The notes under the pieces: model-generated
What the model saw: only the letters and a program-made list of their open reading frames with translations
The model's database searches: none
Told to the model about the DNA's origin: nothing
Position numbers and translations under genes: made by a program
From: Streptomyces spinoverrucosus
GTDB lineage: Bacteria; Actinomycetota; Actinomycetes; Streptomycetales; Streptomycetaceae
Direction: 5' to 3'
DNA: 64,000 bases
Assembly: GCF_015712165.1 (NCBI RefSeq)
Contig: NZ_JADPZX010000001.1
Span: forward strand, 7,707,501-7,771,500
Shown: piece by piece, positions 15,269-27,462 of the stretch
How positions within the stretch are numbered: the first letter of the stretch is position 1
How the letters are laid out: each line of letters opens with the position of its first letter

Positions 15269-18200
15269 GCCGAACCCTTCGGGAGACTGGTGCGGGAATA
15301 GTCGGGGCTCTCGGGGAAGTGACCCGTCTCCACGAAGAAGCGGACGTATTTCTCGAAGAGTTCTCGGGTCAACGGCGGACACACGATGCCGCTGCCGTCC
15401 AGAACCGCCTCGGTCTCCGTGGTGTCCATCGGCGGATAGAACGAGTCGGTGTCGGCTGTCATCATCTCGAAGGCGTGCAGCAGCGGCGCCATCGCATTGG
15501 CCGGATCCTCGTGCACGCGTGCCCGCCACGTGTCCCATTCCAGTTCGTCCAGCGAGTAGCCGAACGTACGCAGATGGTGGACACACTCGCGCAGGCTGAT
15601 CGAACTCGGATTGAACAGATGGAAGGTGCCGCCCGTGGCCGCGGCGCGGCCCGACATATGCAGGATCGCCGCACTGACGTAGTCCACCGGCAGCAGATGA
15701 AAACGACCGCCGACATGCGCCGGGACCGCGCCCGCCTGCAGCAGGCCCTTGATGCTCAGCCATACGAAATCGCTGGTCTGGCAGGCACCGTTGAGCTGGT
15801 CGCCGGAGATGACGTCCACGCGGTAGACGGACACCGGCAGCCCCCGGTCCCGTGCGAGACCGATGATCCGCTCGGCGACCCACTTGCTCTGCAGATAGCC
15901 GCTCGGCAACTGCTCGGCGGGCCCGGTCGGATCGCTCACCCGCAACGGAACGCCCTTGGCGGCCGTGCCGTTGAAGACCCCGACGGTGGACACGTAGTGG
16001 ACGGGCACGGTGCGGTGACGTGCCGCCAGCCTGAGTATCTCCTCCGTACCCAGGACGTTGGCCGCCTTGAGCGTCGCGTACGAGTGCAGCCAGTGCACCC
16101 GGGCGCCATTGTGGTAGACGACGTCGACCGTCTTCGCCAGCCGATCGAAGTCGCTCTCGGACAGGCCGAGCCGTGGGAGGGCCAGATCGCCCACGATCAC
16201 CGAGAGACGCTCGGCGTCCACCTGGTCCAGGACACCGTAGCGCTCCAGGTTCTCCCGCAGCCGGGCGAGTGCCCGAGCCTCGTCCTCACCGCGCACCAGA
16301 CAGTGCACCGTCGCCCGTGTCGTGCGCATCAGGTCGCGCAGCAGGAAGGCGCCGAGGAAACCACTCGCTCCGGTCAGCAGCACGTGCCGGGGGTCGTCGA
16401 CCACGGTGACGACGTCGGTCGCGGGCCGGATGTCCTCCGCCAGTCGTACCTCGGTGGCGAAATCGGGGAGGGCCGTCTCGGTCACCGCATCGTCCGTGGG
16501 CCCGGTGAGAAGCTCGAGCAGATGCCCGGCCAGGGCGGCCGGCGTGGGGTGGTCGAACACCAGCGTGGCGGGGAGACGGACACCGGCGAGTGCGCCCAGC
16601 CGGTTGCGCAGTTCCACCGCGGTCAGGGAGTCGAAGCCCAGCTTGAGGAAGGACAGGTCCTGCGCGACGGCGCCGGGGTCGGCGTGGCCGAGCACACCCG
16701 CGACCTCGGCCAGGACGGCCTCGGTCACGAGCCGGCGCCGGCCGGCGGCGGACAGCGTGGCCAGCCGTTCGGTGAGCGGCTCCACGGCGGCGTCGGTGTC
16801 CCGCACCGCACGGCGCGGCGGAGTACGGACCAGGCCGCGCAGCACGGCCGGAACCTCCTCCATGTCCCGCACGGCGGCGACGTCCACGGGTGTGGCGACC
16901 AGGGCCGGGGTACCGAGGCTGACGGCGCGGTCCAGCAGAGCGGTGCCGGTGACCGCCGTGACAGGCCGGAAGCCGCTGCGCGCGATGCGGTTGAGGTCGG
17001 TCCGGCTGAGCCCGCCCGACATGCCGCCGTCCTGCGACCACAGGCCCCAGGCGATCGACGTCGCCGGGAGACCGAGCGCGCTGCGGTGCTGGGCCAGGCC
17101 GTCCAGGAAGGAGTTGGCGGCCGCGTAGGTGGACTGGCCCGGGCCGCCCACCACGCCCGCGATCGAGGAGAACAGGACGAACGCCGACAGGTCCGCGTCA
17201 CGGGTCAGCTCGTGCAGGTGCCAGGCCGCCTCCGCCTTCGGACGCAGCACAGCGGCCAGCCTCTGTGGGGTCTGGGCGCCGATGACCCCGTCGTCCAGGA
17301 CGCCGGCCGTGTGCACGACGGCGGTCAGCGGATGCTCCGACGGTATCCGCGCCAACAGCCCGGCCAGTTCCTCATGGTCGGCGACGTCGCACGCGGCGAT
17401 CGTGACTTCGGCGCCCAGCTCCTTCAGTTCGGCGGCGAGTTCGGCGGCCCCCTCGGCCTGTCCGCCCCTGCGGCTGGCCAGCAGCAGGTGTTGGACACCG
17501 TGGCCCCGGACCAGGTGCCGGGCGACCAGGGCGCCGAGCGATCCGGTGCCGCCCGTGATGAGCACGGTGCCGCCGCTGTTCCAGCGTGGCGCGCGAGCCG
17601 CGTCGGCCCGGGCCGGGCGTTGGAGGCGGGGGACGTACAACCTGCTCGCTCTGACGGCCAGTTGAGGCTCGCCGCAGCCGAGCACCAGGTCTCGGTCCGG
17701 CGCGGTCAGCTCGGTGTCCGTGTCCACGAGCAGGATCCTGCCGGGCGCCTCCGACTGGGCGGAGCGCAGCAGCCCCCACACCGCGGCCGCACCGGGATCG
17801 ACCGGCTCACCCGGAGCGGCGGCCACGGCGCTCCGCGTGACCACCACGAGCGGCGTGTCGACCAGTCGGTCGTCCGCGAGCCACCGCTGGGCGAGGCCCA
17901 GGACTCGGCGCGTGGCCTCGTGCGCCGCAGCGGCGAGGTCGGCGGTGGCGGGCGGACCCGTGTGCACCAGTACCGCGTCGACGGGTACGCCGGAGGCGAC
18001 CGCCGCCGCCACCTCGTCAACCGTGGCGAACGACCGCAGACCAGGCACCTCGTTCTCCAGCGCTGCCCACCGCGCCGGTTCCCCGGGGGTGGTCGGCAGC
18101 TGCGTCCAGTCGATCCGGAACAGGCTGTCTCCGGGCCGCGTCGCGGCGTCGGTGACGTCGCTGCCGTCCAGCGTCCGGGTCTGTACGGCGTCGATCGTGG

Positions 18201-21200
18201 CGACGGGCAGCCCCTTCCGGTCGGCCAGGCGGACCGACAGCATGCCGTCGTCGGCGAGGGTCAGGCGCACGCGTAGAGCAGAGGCACCGCGCGCGTGCAG
18301 CCGAACGCCCCGCCACACAGCTGGGGCTCGGACCCCACGGCCGGGCTCCTGGCGAGAGCCGACGGACAGCGCCGTATGGAGGGCGGCGTCGAGCAGGGCG
18401 GGGTGCAGCAGGTACTCCCCGGCGTCCGCGCGGGTCTGCTCGTCCAGGCTCAGCTCGGCGAAGACGTCGTCGCCGCGCCGCCATGCGCCGGTCAGCGCCC
18501 GGAACGCCGGACCGTACTGGGCTCCCGCCGCCGTCAGGCGTGCGTAGACGTCTTCCGGGTCGACGGCGTCCGCGTCCGCGGGCGGCCACTCGTCGAGACC
18601 GGCTGGGCGCCCGGGAGCCCGTACACTCAACCAGCCGTGCGCGTGCCGCTCCCACGGCGGATCGCCGTCGTCCGGGCGCGCGTGGATCGTGACGGACCGT
18701 CGGCCAGAGTCGTCGGGCGCACCCACGGCGACCTGGATCTGGACCCCGCCGCGCTCCGGAACCACCACAGGGGCCGTCGTCACCAGCTCGTCCAGGTCGG
18801 TGCAGCCGACCTCGTCCCCGGCACGGACCGCCAGCTCCACCAGCGCGGCGGAGGGCAGGACGGCCGAGCCGGCGACCACATGGTCCGCCAGCCAGGTGTG
18901 CGTGCGCAGCGAGATGCGGCTGGTGAACAGCGCCTCGTCCGAGCCGGCCACCGCGACTGCCGCGCCCAGTAGCGGATGCCCGCCCGAGGACAGTCCGTAA
19001 CGCGCCGGGTCGCCGCCCTCGCCGGAGGAGGACTCGACCCAGTAACGCTCGCGCTGGAAGGCGTAGAAGGGCAGGTCGACATGGTGAGCTCCGGTGCCGG
19101 CGAAGAACGCCGGCCAGTCCACGTTCACACCGTGGTTGTGCAGTCGGCCGAGGCCGTGGATCAGAGTTTCCGCCTCCGGCCGGTCACGTCGCAGCGTGGC
19201 AACCGCCAGGGCGTCGGGGCTGTCGAGTGTCTCCTCGACGAGGGTGGCCAGAACCTGATCGGGGCCGATCTCGACGAACGCCGTCACACCCTGCTCGGCA
19301 AGGCTGCGCACACTGTCGGCGAAGCGGACGGTGCCGCGCATTTGCTGCACCCAGTAGTCGGGGTTTTGTAGTTGGTCGGGGGTGGTGGTGTGGCCGGTGA
19401 GTGTGGAGATGAGGGGGGTGTGGGGTTCGCGGTAGGTGAGTTGTTCGGCGGTGTGGCGGAGTTCGTTGAGGATGGGGTCCATGTGGGGGGAGTGGAATGC
19501 GTGGCTGACGGTGAGTTCGGTGGTTTTGTGGCCTTGTTCTCGCATGTGTTGGGCGAGTTGGTGTGCGGCTGCTGTGTCTCCGGCGATGACGGTGGATTGT
19601 GGTGCGTTGATGGCGGCGATGCTGAGGTGGGGGGTGAGGTGGGGGTGATGGTGTCTTCGGTGGCTTGGATGGCGATCATGGTGCCGCCTTGTGGGGCGGT
19701 TTGCATGAGGCGGGCTCGGGTGGTGACGAGGGTGGCGGCGTCGTTGAGGTCGAGGATGCCGGCGAGGTGGGCGGCGGTGATTTCGCCGATGGAGTGGCCG
19801 GTGAGGTAGTGGGGGTGGATGCCCCAGGTGGTGAGGAGGTGGTGGAGGGCGACTTCGATGGCGAAGAGGGCGGGTTGGGTGTGGGCTGTGTCGTGGAGGT
19901 GGTGTCCGGTGGTGATGGTGTGGGTGAGGGGTTGGGGGAGGTGGGGGTCGAGGGCGGCGGTGACTTTGTCGAAGGCGGTGGCGAAGGCGGGGTAGGTGTC
20001 GTAGAGCTGGCGTCCCATGCCGATGCGTTGGGCTCCCTGTCCTGTGAACAGGAAGGCTGTTTTGCCGTGGGTGGGGGTGGCTTGGGTGAGGTGGGGGTGT
20101 GGGGTTTGGGTGGTGAGGGCTTGGAGTCCCGTGTGGAGGTCGTCGGTGGTGGTGGCGGTGATGACGGCTCGGTGGTGGTGGGTGGTGCGGGTGGTGGCCA
20201 GGGAGTGGGCGAGGTCGAGGGGGGATTGGGTGGGGTGGTTGTGGAGGTGGGTGAGGAGGCGTTGGGCCTGGGCGCGAAGGGCGGGTTCGGTCTTGGCCGA
20301 CAGCAGCCACGGCAGGGCCGGGAGGGACTGCTTCTGCTCTGTAGTGGTGGGCTCGGTCTCTTCCGGTGCCTGCTCCAGGATCACGTGCGCGTTCGTCCCG
20401 CTCACACCGAACGCGGACACCGCGGCTCGGCGCGGCTCCTGCTTCGACGGCCACTCACGTTGCCGGGTGAGCAGTTCGACGGCTCCGGTGGACCAGTCGA
20501 CCATGGGGGTGGGCTCGTCGATGTGCAGGGACCGGGGCAGCACCCCGCGCCGCATCGCCTCGACCATCTTGATGACACCGCCCACGCCGGCCGCGGCGAC
20601 GGTGTGCCCGATGTTGGATTTCAGGGAGCCGAGGTAGAGGGGTTGGTCCTTGGAGCGTCGTTGGCCGTAGGTGTTCAGGAGGGCTTGGGCTTCGATGGGG
20701 TCGCCGAGGCGGGTGCCGGTGCCGTGGGCCTCGACGGCGTCGATGTCGGTTTCGGTGAGGCCTGCGTCGGTGAGTGCCTGGCGGATGACGCGTTCCTGGG
20801 AGGGACCGTTGGGTGCGGTCAGGCCGTTGCTGGCGCCGTCCTGGTTGACGGCGGAGCCGCGGACGAGGGCGAGGACGCGGTGGCCGTTGCGGCGGGCGTC
20901 GGAGAGTCGTTCGAGCAGGAGTAGTCCCACGCCTTCCGACCAGGCGGTGCCGTCCGCGGCCGCGGCGAACGACTTCACCCGCCCGTCAGCCGCCAGCCCG
21001 TTCTGCCGGGAGAAGTCGACGAAGCCGCTCGGAGTGGCCGTCACCGTCACTCCGCCGGCCAGCGCCAGGTCGCACTCCCCGCGGCGCAGCGCCCCGGCCG
21101 CCAGGTGCAGGGCGACCAGCGAGGAGGAGCACGCCGTGTCGACCGAGATCGCCGGGCCCTCGAAACCGAAGGAGTACGCGACACGGCCGGAGGCGACGCT

Positions 21201-21740
21201 GCTGAGCTTGCTGGTCAGCAGGTACCCCTCGAACTCCTCCGGCCCTTCCAGGCCCAGGTAGCTCTGCTCCACCACACCGGCGAAGACACCGGTGCGGCTG
21301 CCCCGCAGGGCGGCGGGGTCGATCCGTGCGTGCTCGAAGGTCTCCCACGCGGTCTCGAGCAGCAACCGCTGCTGGGGATCCATCGCCAGCGCCTCGCGCG
21401 GCGAGATGCCGAAGAAGCCGGCGTCGAACACCGGCGCGTCATGCAGGAAGCCGCCCTCGCGGGTGTAGGAGGTGCCGGGCGTGTTCGGATCCGGGTCGTA
21501 GAGCCGGTCGAGGTCCCAGCCGCGATCCGTCGGAAACGTGGAGATGCCGTCCCCGCCCTCGGCCACCAGCTGCCACAGATCCTCGGGCGAGGCCACGCCA
21601 CCCGGGAAGCGGCAGGCCATCCCGACGATCGCCACGGGTTCGCCGCTCGCGGCCTGGAGTTCGGCGATCCGCTGCTGAGCCTTGTGCAGATCGGCGGTGA
21701 CCCGCCTGAGGTACTCGACAAGCTTGTCTTCATTGGACAT
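15265..21740 (-). CDS. PKS3: type I PKS module KS-AT-DH-KR-ACP with terminal thioester reductase (frameshifted as given)
   Basis: About 2158 residues if one missing base is restored. N-terminal docking helix ([18 protein letters not shown]), KS with active Cys near residue 204 (VDTACSSS), AT with GHSIGE and HAFH (malonyl type), DH with [10 protein letters not shown] and LLDAALH (looks active), KR with GGTGSLG, LDD and YAAAN (B type, active), ACP with LGFDSL, and a C-terminal Rossmann thioester reductase of about 380 residues (GASGFLG near the start; YLQSK catalytic pair). There is no thioesterase: the chain is released by NADPH reduction to an aldehyde (or alcohol). The reading frame breaks near 19645, where GGTGAGGTG is followed by 5 Gs while the paralogous copy in PKS2 has 6; frames before and after are both fully conserved. 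Fed by PKS2; followed by the flavin reductase with a 4-bp overlap. Confidence 0.92.
19321..20999. repeat. Near-identical KS/AT block, copy A (PKS3)
   Basis: This 1.68-kb stretch matches 24782-26460 in PKS2 almost base for base, covering the KS C-terminal half, linker and AT domain. Identity drops only in a short patch (about 20402-20465) at the KS end. Its AT part has unusual composition: the plus strand is G/T-rich and the protein is rich in Thr, His and Pro (codons ACC, CAC, CCC), unlike the neighbouring DH, KR and ACP. The frameshift of PKS3 lies inside it. Recent duplication or gene conversion is the likely cause. Confidence 0.9.
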
Positions 21741-21784
21741 ACGGGATCGATTTCTCCTCGAAGCACAGGTTTCGGCCGACACGG

Positions 21785-24700
21785 TCAGTCGGCGGATCGG
21801 CCGAGCTGGGAGTCGATGAAACGGAACAGTTCGTCGGCTGAGGCGGTTTCGAGGGCCTCGGCGGTCCCGGAGCCGGCCGCCACCGGGGTCAGCTTGGCCG
21901 CGAGCGCCTGCAGACGCGCGGCGAGCTCGGCGCGTTCCTCATCGGCCTCGGGTGCGGTGACCAGCAGGGCTTCCAGCTTGTCGAGTTCGGCCAGGACGGT
22001 TCGGCTCGTACCACCCTCCGGCACCACGCGCTCCAGCAGCGCGGCGGCGAGTGCGGTGGGAGTGGGGTGGTCGAAGACCATGGTCGCCGGGAGCCGTACT
22101 CCGGATGCCGCGCCCAGCCGGTTGCGCAACTCCACCGCGGTCATCGAGTCGAAGCCCAGCTCCTGGAAGGAGCGCTCGGCCGCCACGGCCTCGGCGGACG
22201 CGTGCCCGAGGACCGCGGCCACTTCGGTGCGGACCAGGGAGAGTGCCCACTCCTCGCGCTCCTCTGCCGTCGCCCCCGTGAGCCACTCGGCGGGCGACGG
22301 TGCGGAGTCCGCCGTTGACCGTGCCGTGCGCCGGGCCGGACCGCCGCGCACGAGCGTGCGCAACAGCGGCGGGACCTGGCCGTCGGCACGCGGTTCGGCG
22401 GAACTCAGCGGCGTGGCCACCGGTGCGGCGGTCTCCGCGGCGAGCGCCCGGTCGAACAGCGCCAGCCCCTCCGCCTGCGTCATGGGGCGGAATCCACCGC
22501 GCACGAACCGGTCGAGGTCCGCCTGCGCCAATTGGGCGTTGATCCCACCCGACTCCCAGATGCCCCACGCCACGGCGACGGCCGGGAGGCCCTGTGCCCG
22601 CCGGTGATGGGCGAGGCCGTCCAGGAAGGCACTGGCCGCCGCGTAGTTGGCCTGCCCTGGCCCGCCGAAGACCCCCACGGTGGAGGAGAACAGGACGAAC
22701 GCGGCGAGGTCCGCCCCCCGCGTCAACTCGTGCAGGTGCCAGGCGCCCTCGGCCTTCGGGCGCAGTACCGCGCCCAGACGGTCCGGCGTCATCGACTCGA
22801 ACAGACTGTTGTCGAGGACGCCCGCAGCATGCACCACCCCGGTCAGCGGATGGTCGGCGGGGATGTCCGCCAGCAGCTCGGCGAGAGCGGCCCGGTCGGT
22901 GACGTCGCAGGCGGCGATCGTGACCTCGGCCCCCAGCTCCTTGAGGTCAGCGGCCAACTCGGCGGCCCCGTCGGCCTGTTCCCCGCGCCGGCCGACCAGG
23001 AGCAGGTGCCGCACCCCGTGGCTCTCCGCCAGATGCCGGGCGACCAAGCTGCCCAGCGTTCCCGTTCCACCGGTGATCAGGACGGTACCCACCGGGTCCC
23101 AGGCCGGCCTGGCCAGGTGCCCCGACGCGGCCGGGAGACGCCGCAGCCGGGGCAGCAGCACCTCACCCCCGCGCAGGGCCGCCTGCGGCTCACCAGTGGC
23201 CAGGGCCGCCGACAGCGACGCGGTGGACGCCTCCCTCTCGGTGTCCACGAGGACGATCCGGTCCGGAGCCTCCGACTGCACTGACCGCACCAGGCCCCAC
23301 AGGGCCGCGCTCGCGGGATCCGGCACATCCGCGTCGAGCGCCGCGACCGCGCCCCGCGTCAGCACGACCAGCGGAGTCCCCACCAGCCTGTCGTCGGCCA
23401 GCCAGCCGCGCAGAACGTCCAGGGCCCGCGTCATATCGCCGAGCGGGGAGGCGTCGGCCTCGCTGGGGGCGCCGGACGGCCAGGGCAGCACGACCGCGTC
23501 GACCCGGCCATCCGGGGCGGTGGCAGCGGCGGCGGCAACGTCCGCGTACTCCCCGTACTCCTCCACGATGTCGTCGCCGAACGGGGCCCACGACCTGGGA
23601 CCCGCCGTACGCAGCACCCCCCAGCGCAACCCTCGCGCACCGGTCGCCGGGGCCGCCGGACGCCACTCGACGGCGAAGAGTCCGTCGGTGCCCGCGCCCG
23701 GTGCCGCGCGGAACCGGTCGGCGGGAATGTCCCGGAACTCGATCGCGTCGACCGTGGCGACCAGTTGCCCCCGCGCGTCGGTGAGCCGCAGCGCGATGGT
23801 CCGCTCGTCGAGTTCGGTGATCCGGGCGTGTACGGCGGTGGCCCCGGTGGCGTGGACTCGCACCCCGCGCCAGATGCCGGGCACCGCCACACTGCCGTCC
23901 ATGGCCACGGTGGACCGGGGGCCGAGCACGTCCTCCAACAGCGCGGGATGAACGGCGTATCGGGCGGCCTCCTGCGCCAACTCCTCCACAAGGCCCACCT
24001 CGACACCGGCGGCCGCGGCCCCGGCCGAGCTGTCGCCCGCGCCGGATTCGGCACCCGCTTCGGCGCCGGATTCGGCTCCCGCCAAGTCGTCGCTGAGACA
24101 GCGACCGTGCGCGAGGAGGGTCCAGGGGGCGTCGGCGGTCGTGTCGGGGCGGGCGTACACCGCCACCAGGCGCTGCCCGTCCTCGGCGTACGCGCCCGCC
24201 CTCACCTGTATCCGCACGGCGCCCTCGGCGGGCAGCGCGAGCGGTGCCTCCAGCCGCAGTTCGGCCAGGTCGGTGCAGCCGATCTCCGCACCGGCGTGGA
24301 CCGCCATCTCCACCAGGACCGCCGCCGACAGCACGGGCACACCCCGCACGGTGTGCCGCGCGAGCGAGGGATGGGTGCGCAGCGAGATCGAGCTGGTGAA
24401 GACCGCCTCGGAGGAGTCGGCGAGGCCCATGGGGGACCCCAGCAGCGGGTGGCCGCCGCCCGCCGCCCCGTGCGAGCTGCCGGTCACCGGCTCCAGCCAG
24501 TAACGCTCCTGCTGGAAGGCGTACGTGGGCAGCTCGACGGTGCGTGCGGACGTGTCCGCGAAGTACGTCGGCCAGTCCACGTCCGTTCCCCGGACGTGGA
24601 CGGCCGCGACCGCGTCCAGCAGGGTCCGCACCTCCGGACGTCCCTTGCGCAGCGTCGACACGGTCACCTTGCCGTCCGGCTCGCGCAGGCCGGCGGCGGC

Positions 24701-27207
24701 CAACGGGGCACAGACGCTGTCGGGGCCCACTTCGAGGAAGGTGGTGACCCCCTCGGCCTCCAGAGTGCGAACGGCGTCCAGGAAGCGGACGGTGCCGCGC
24801 ATTTGCTGCACCCAGTAGTCGGGGTTTTGTAGTTGGTCGGGGGTGGTGGTGTGGCCGGTGAGTGTGGAGATGAGGGGTGTGTGGGGTTCGCGGTAGGTGA
24901 GTTGTTCGGCGGTGTGGCGGAGTTCGTTGAGGATGGGGTCCATGTGGGGGGAGTGGAATGCGTGGCTGACGGTGAGTTCGGTGGTTTTGTGGCCTTGTTC
25001 TCGCATGTGTTGGGCGAGTTGGTGTGCGGCTGCTGTGTCTCCGGCGATGACGGTGGATTGTGGTGCGTTGATGGCGGCGATGCTGAGGTGGGGGGTGAGG
25101 TGGGGGGTGATGGTGTCTTCGGTGGCTTGGATGGCGATCATGGTGCCGCCTTGTGGGGTGGTTTGCATGAGGCGGGCTCGGGTGGTGACGAGGGTGGCGG
25201 CGTCGTTGAGGTCGAGGATGCCGGCGAGGTGGGCGGCGGTGATTTCGCCGATGGAGTGGCCGGTGAGGTAGTGGGGGTGGATGCCCCAGGTGGTGAGGAG
25301 GTGGTGGAGGGCGACTTCGATGGCGAAGAGGGCGGGTTGGGTGTGGGCTGTGTCGTGGAGGTGGTGTCCGGTGGTGATGGTGTGGGTGAGGGGTTGGGGG
25401 AGGTGGGGGTCGAGGGCGGCGGTGACTTTGTCGAAGGCGGTGGCGAAGGCGGGGTAGGTGTCGTAGAGCTGGCGTCCCATGCCGATGCGTTGGGCTCCCT
25501 GTCCTGTGAACAGGAAGGCTGTTTTGCCGTGGGTGGGGGTGGCTTGGGTGAGGTGGGGGTGTGGGGTTTGGGTGGTGAGGGCTTGGAGTCCCGTATGGAG
25601 GTCGTCGGTGGTGGTGGCGGTGATGACGGCTCGGTGGTGGTGGGTGGTGCGGGTGGTGGCCAGGGAGTGGGCGAGGTCGAGGGGGGATTGGGTGGGGTGG
25701 TTGTGGAGGTGGGTGAGGAGGCGTTGGGCCTGGGCGCGAAGGGCGGGTTCGGTCTTGGCCGACAGCAGCCACGGCAGGGCGGAGGGGGCTGCTTCTGCTG
25801 TGTAGTAGTGGGCTCGGTCTCTTCCGGTGCCTGCTCCAGGATCACGTGCGCGTTCGTCCCGCCGAAGCCGAAGGATGAGACACCGGCACGGCGGGCATGG
25901 CCGGTTACCGGCCAGTCGTGCTGTCGGGTCAGGAGTTCGACGGCTCCGGTGGACCAGTCGACCATGGGGGTGGGCTCGTCGATGTGCAGGGACCGGGGCA
26001 GCACCCCGCGCCGCATCGCCTCGACCATCTTGATGACACCGCCCACCCCGGCCGCGGCCTGTGCATGTCCGATGTTGGATTTCAGGGAGCCGAGGTAGAG
26101 GGGTTGGTCCTTGGGGCGTCGTTGGCCGTAGGTGTTCAGGAGGGCTTGGGCTTCGATGGGGTCGCCGAGGCGGGTGCCGGTGCCGTGGGCCTCGACGGCG
26201 TCGATGTCGGTTTCGGTGAGGCCTGCGTCGGTGAGTGCCTGGCGGATGACGCGTTCCTGGGAGGGACCGTTGGGTGCGGTCAGGCCGTTGCTGGCGCCGT
26301 CCTGGTTGACGGCGGAGCCGCGGACGAGGGCGAGGACGCGGTGGCCGTTGCGGCGGGCGTCGGAGAGTCGTTCGAGCAGGAGTAGTCCCACGCCTTCCGA
26401 CCAGGCGGTGCCGTCCGCGGCCGCGGCGAACGACTTCACCCGCCCGTCCGCCGCCAGCCCCCGCAGACGGGAGAACTCCACGAACGCCACCGGCGTCGAC
26501 ATGACGGTCGCACCGCCGGCCAGCGCCAGGTCGCACTCCCCGCGGCGCAGCGCCCCGGCCGCCAGGTGCAGGGCGACCAGCGAGGAGGAGCACGCCGTGT
26601 CGACGGTGACGGCGGGCCCTTCCAGGCCGTACGTGTACGAGAGCCGGCCCGAGGCGATGCTGCCCGCACTGCCACTGAAGAGATAGCCCTCGGCGTTCTC
26701 CGTGGGCAGGCCGGGACGCGAGCCGTAGTCGTTGTACATCACGCCCGTGAACACCCCTGTGCGGCTGCCGCGCAGCGCACTGGGGTCCACGCCGGCCCGT
26801 TCGAAGGCCTCCCACGCCGTCTGCAGAAGCAGTCGCTGCTGCGGGTCCGTGGTCAGCGCCTCACGCGGTGACATCTCGAAGAACGCCGCGTCGAAGAGGT
26901 CGGCGTCGTGCAGGAAGCCGCCCTCGCGGCCGTAACTGGTCCCGACGTGCTCCGGGTCCGGGTCGTACAGCCGTTCCAGGTCCCAGCCCCGGTTGTCGGG
27001 AAACGGAGTGACCGCGTCCACGCCGTCGGCCACCAGCCGCCACAAGTCCTCGGGCGAGGCCACGCCCCCCGGGAACCGGCACGCCATCCCGACGATCGCT
27101 ATCGGCTCGCGCTGTCTTTCCTCGATCTCGCGCAGCTGATTGCGTGCGTCACGGGCATCGGCGATGGCTCGCTTGAGGTAGTCGCGGAGTTTCTCCTCGT
27201 CCGCCAT
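21785..27207 (-). CDS. PKS2: type I PKS module KS-AT-(degenerate DH)-KR-ACP (frameshifted as given)
   Basis: About 1807 residues if one missing base is restored. N-terminal coiled docking domain ([20 protein letters not shown]), KS with active Cys near residue 206, malonyl-type AT (GHSIGE, HAFH). The DH has the His of its first motif, but that motif reads [10 protein letters not shown] with Ser for Pro; the YGPAF segment is missing; and the Asp motif reads LLEDVLG instead of LLDAxLH. It is therefore probably inactive. KR has GGTGTLG and LDN, and Ser replaces the usual Asn in YAAAN. ACP has LGFDSM and a C-terminal docking tail ([12 protein letters not shown]) follows. The frame breaks near 25780 (…ETEPTT then …SALPWLL); compared with the PKS3 copy one base is missing. 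It ends 44 bp before PKS3 and probably receives the chain from PKS1. Confidence 0.92.
24782..26460. repeat. Near-identical KS/AT block, copy B (PKS2)
   Basis: This is the partner of 19321-20999, with a constant offset of 5461-5462 bp. The offset changes by one base at about 19649 (base missing in copy A) and again at about 25780 (base missing in copy B), which pinpoints both frameshifts. A divergent patch at about 25863-25930 corresponds to the KS C terminus ([10 protein letters not shown] here, [10 protein letters not shown] in copy A). The Thr-, His- and Pro-rich AT sequence is shared. Confidence 0.9.
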
Positions 27208-27462
27208 GGTTCTCAGCTCCCCCAGTGTGATGTGTTCGTGGCCCGTGAAGTTCGAATCAAAGAAAAGCCGGACGGTTCGCCGAGCGTAAGGAATCCCGGG
27301 GAATGTCCTGGTAATCGGCCGATTTCCGCCGGGTTGATGGCTGTGACGTTACTTCCCGATGAGTGGCTGGTTGCTGACGCCTCATTACTCTGCGAAGGTC
27401 CGTCAAAAGTCCGTCACAATAATCCACAACGGTTTCCGGGCGGGAAAGGGGTAGTCGTCCTT
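27208..27462. promoter_or_regulatory. Divergent promoter PKS2 / SnoaL-like, with candidate SARP repeat
   Basis: This 255-bp AT-richer gap lies between the PKS2 start and the first SnoaL-like gene. On the plus strand GGAAT (27300-27304) and GTAAT (27311-27315) are 11 bp apart; read toward PKS2 this is ATTAC, six bases, ATTCC, a weaker form of the repeats seen at 34106, 34177 and 35885. Toward the plus strand, GTTAC (27348) and ATTAC (27384) occur singly. I see no gene in the gap. Confidence 0.5.

Noticed and set aside
15217..18276. Very long plus-strand reading frame (over 1000 codons) opposite PKS3, and similar ones opposite PKS1 (for example 48422-51928 and 52124-54823)
   Set aside because: They lie entirely antisense to conserved PKS domains, are rich in Arg, Gly and Gln and carry no known motif. 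They are by-products of GC-rich codon bias.
19372..20300. G/T-rich plus-strand stretch (also 24833-25760) that looks like a low-complexity repeat or minisatellite
   Set aside because: It is the antisense strand of Thr/His/Pro-coding AT sequence; the bases form no regular unit with spacers, so it is not a tandem repeat or CRISPR.
19640..25790. Programmed ribosomal frameshifting as explanation for the PKS frame changes
   Set aside because: No slippery heptamer with a downstream structure is evident, and each intact paralogous copy reads straight through at the same place.
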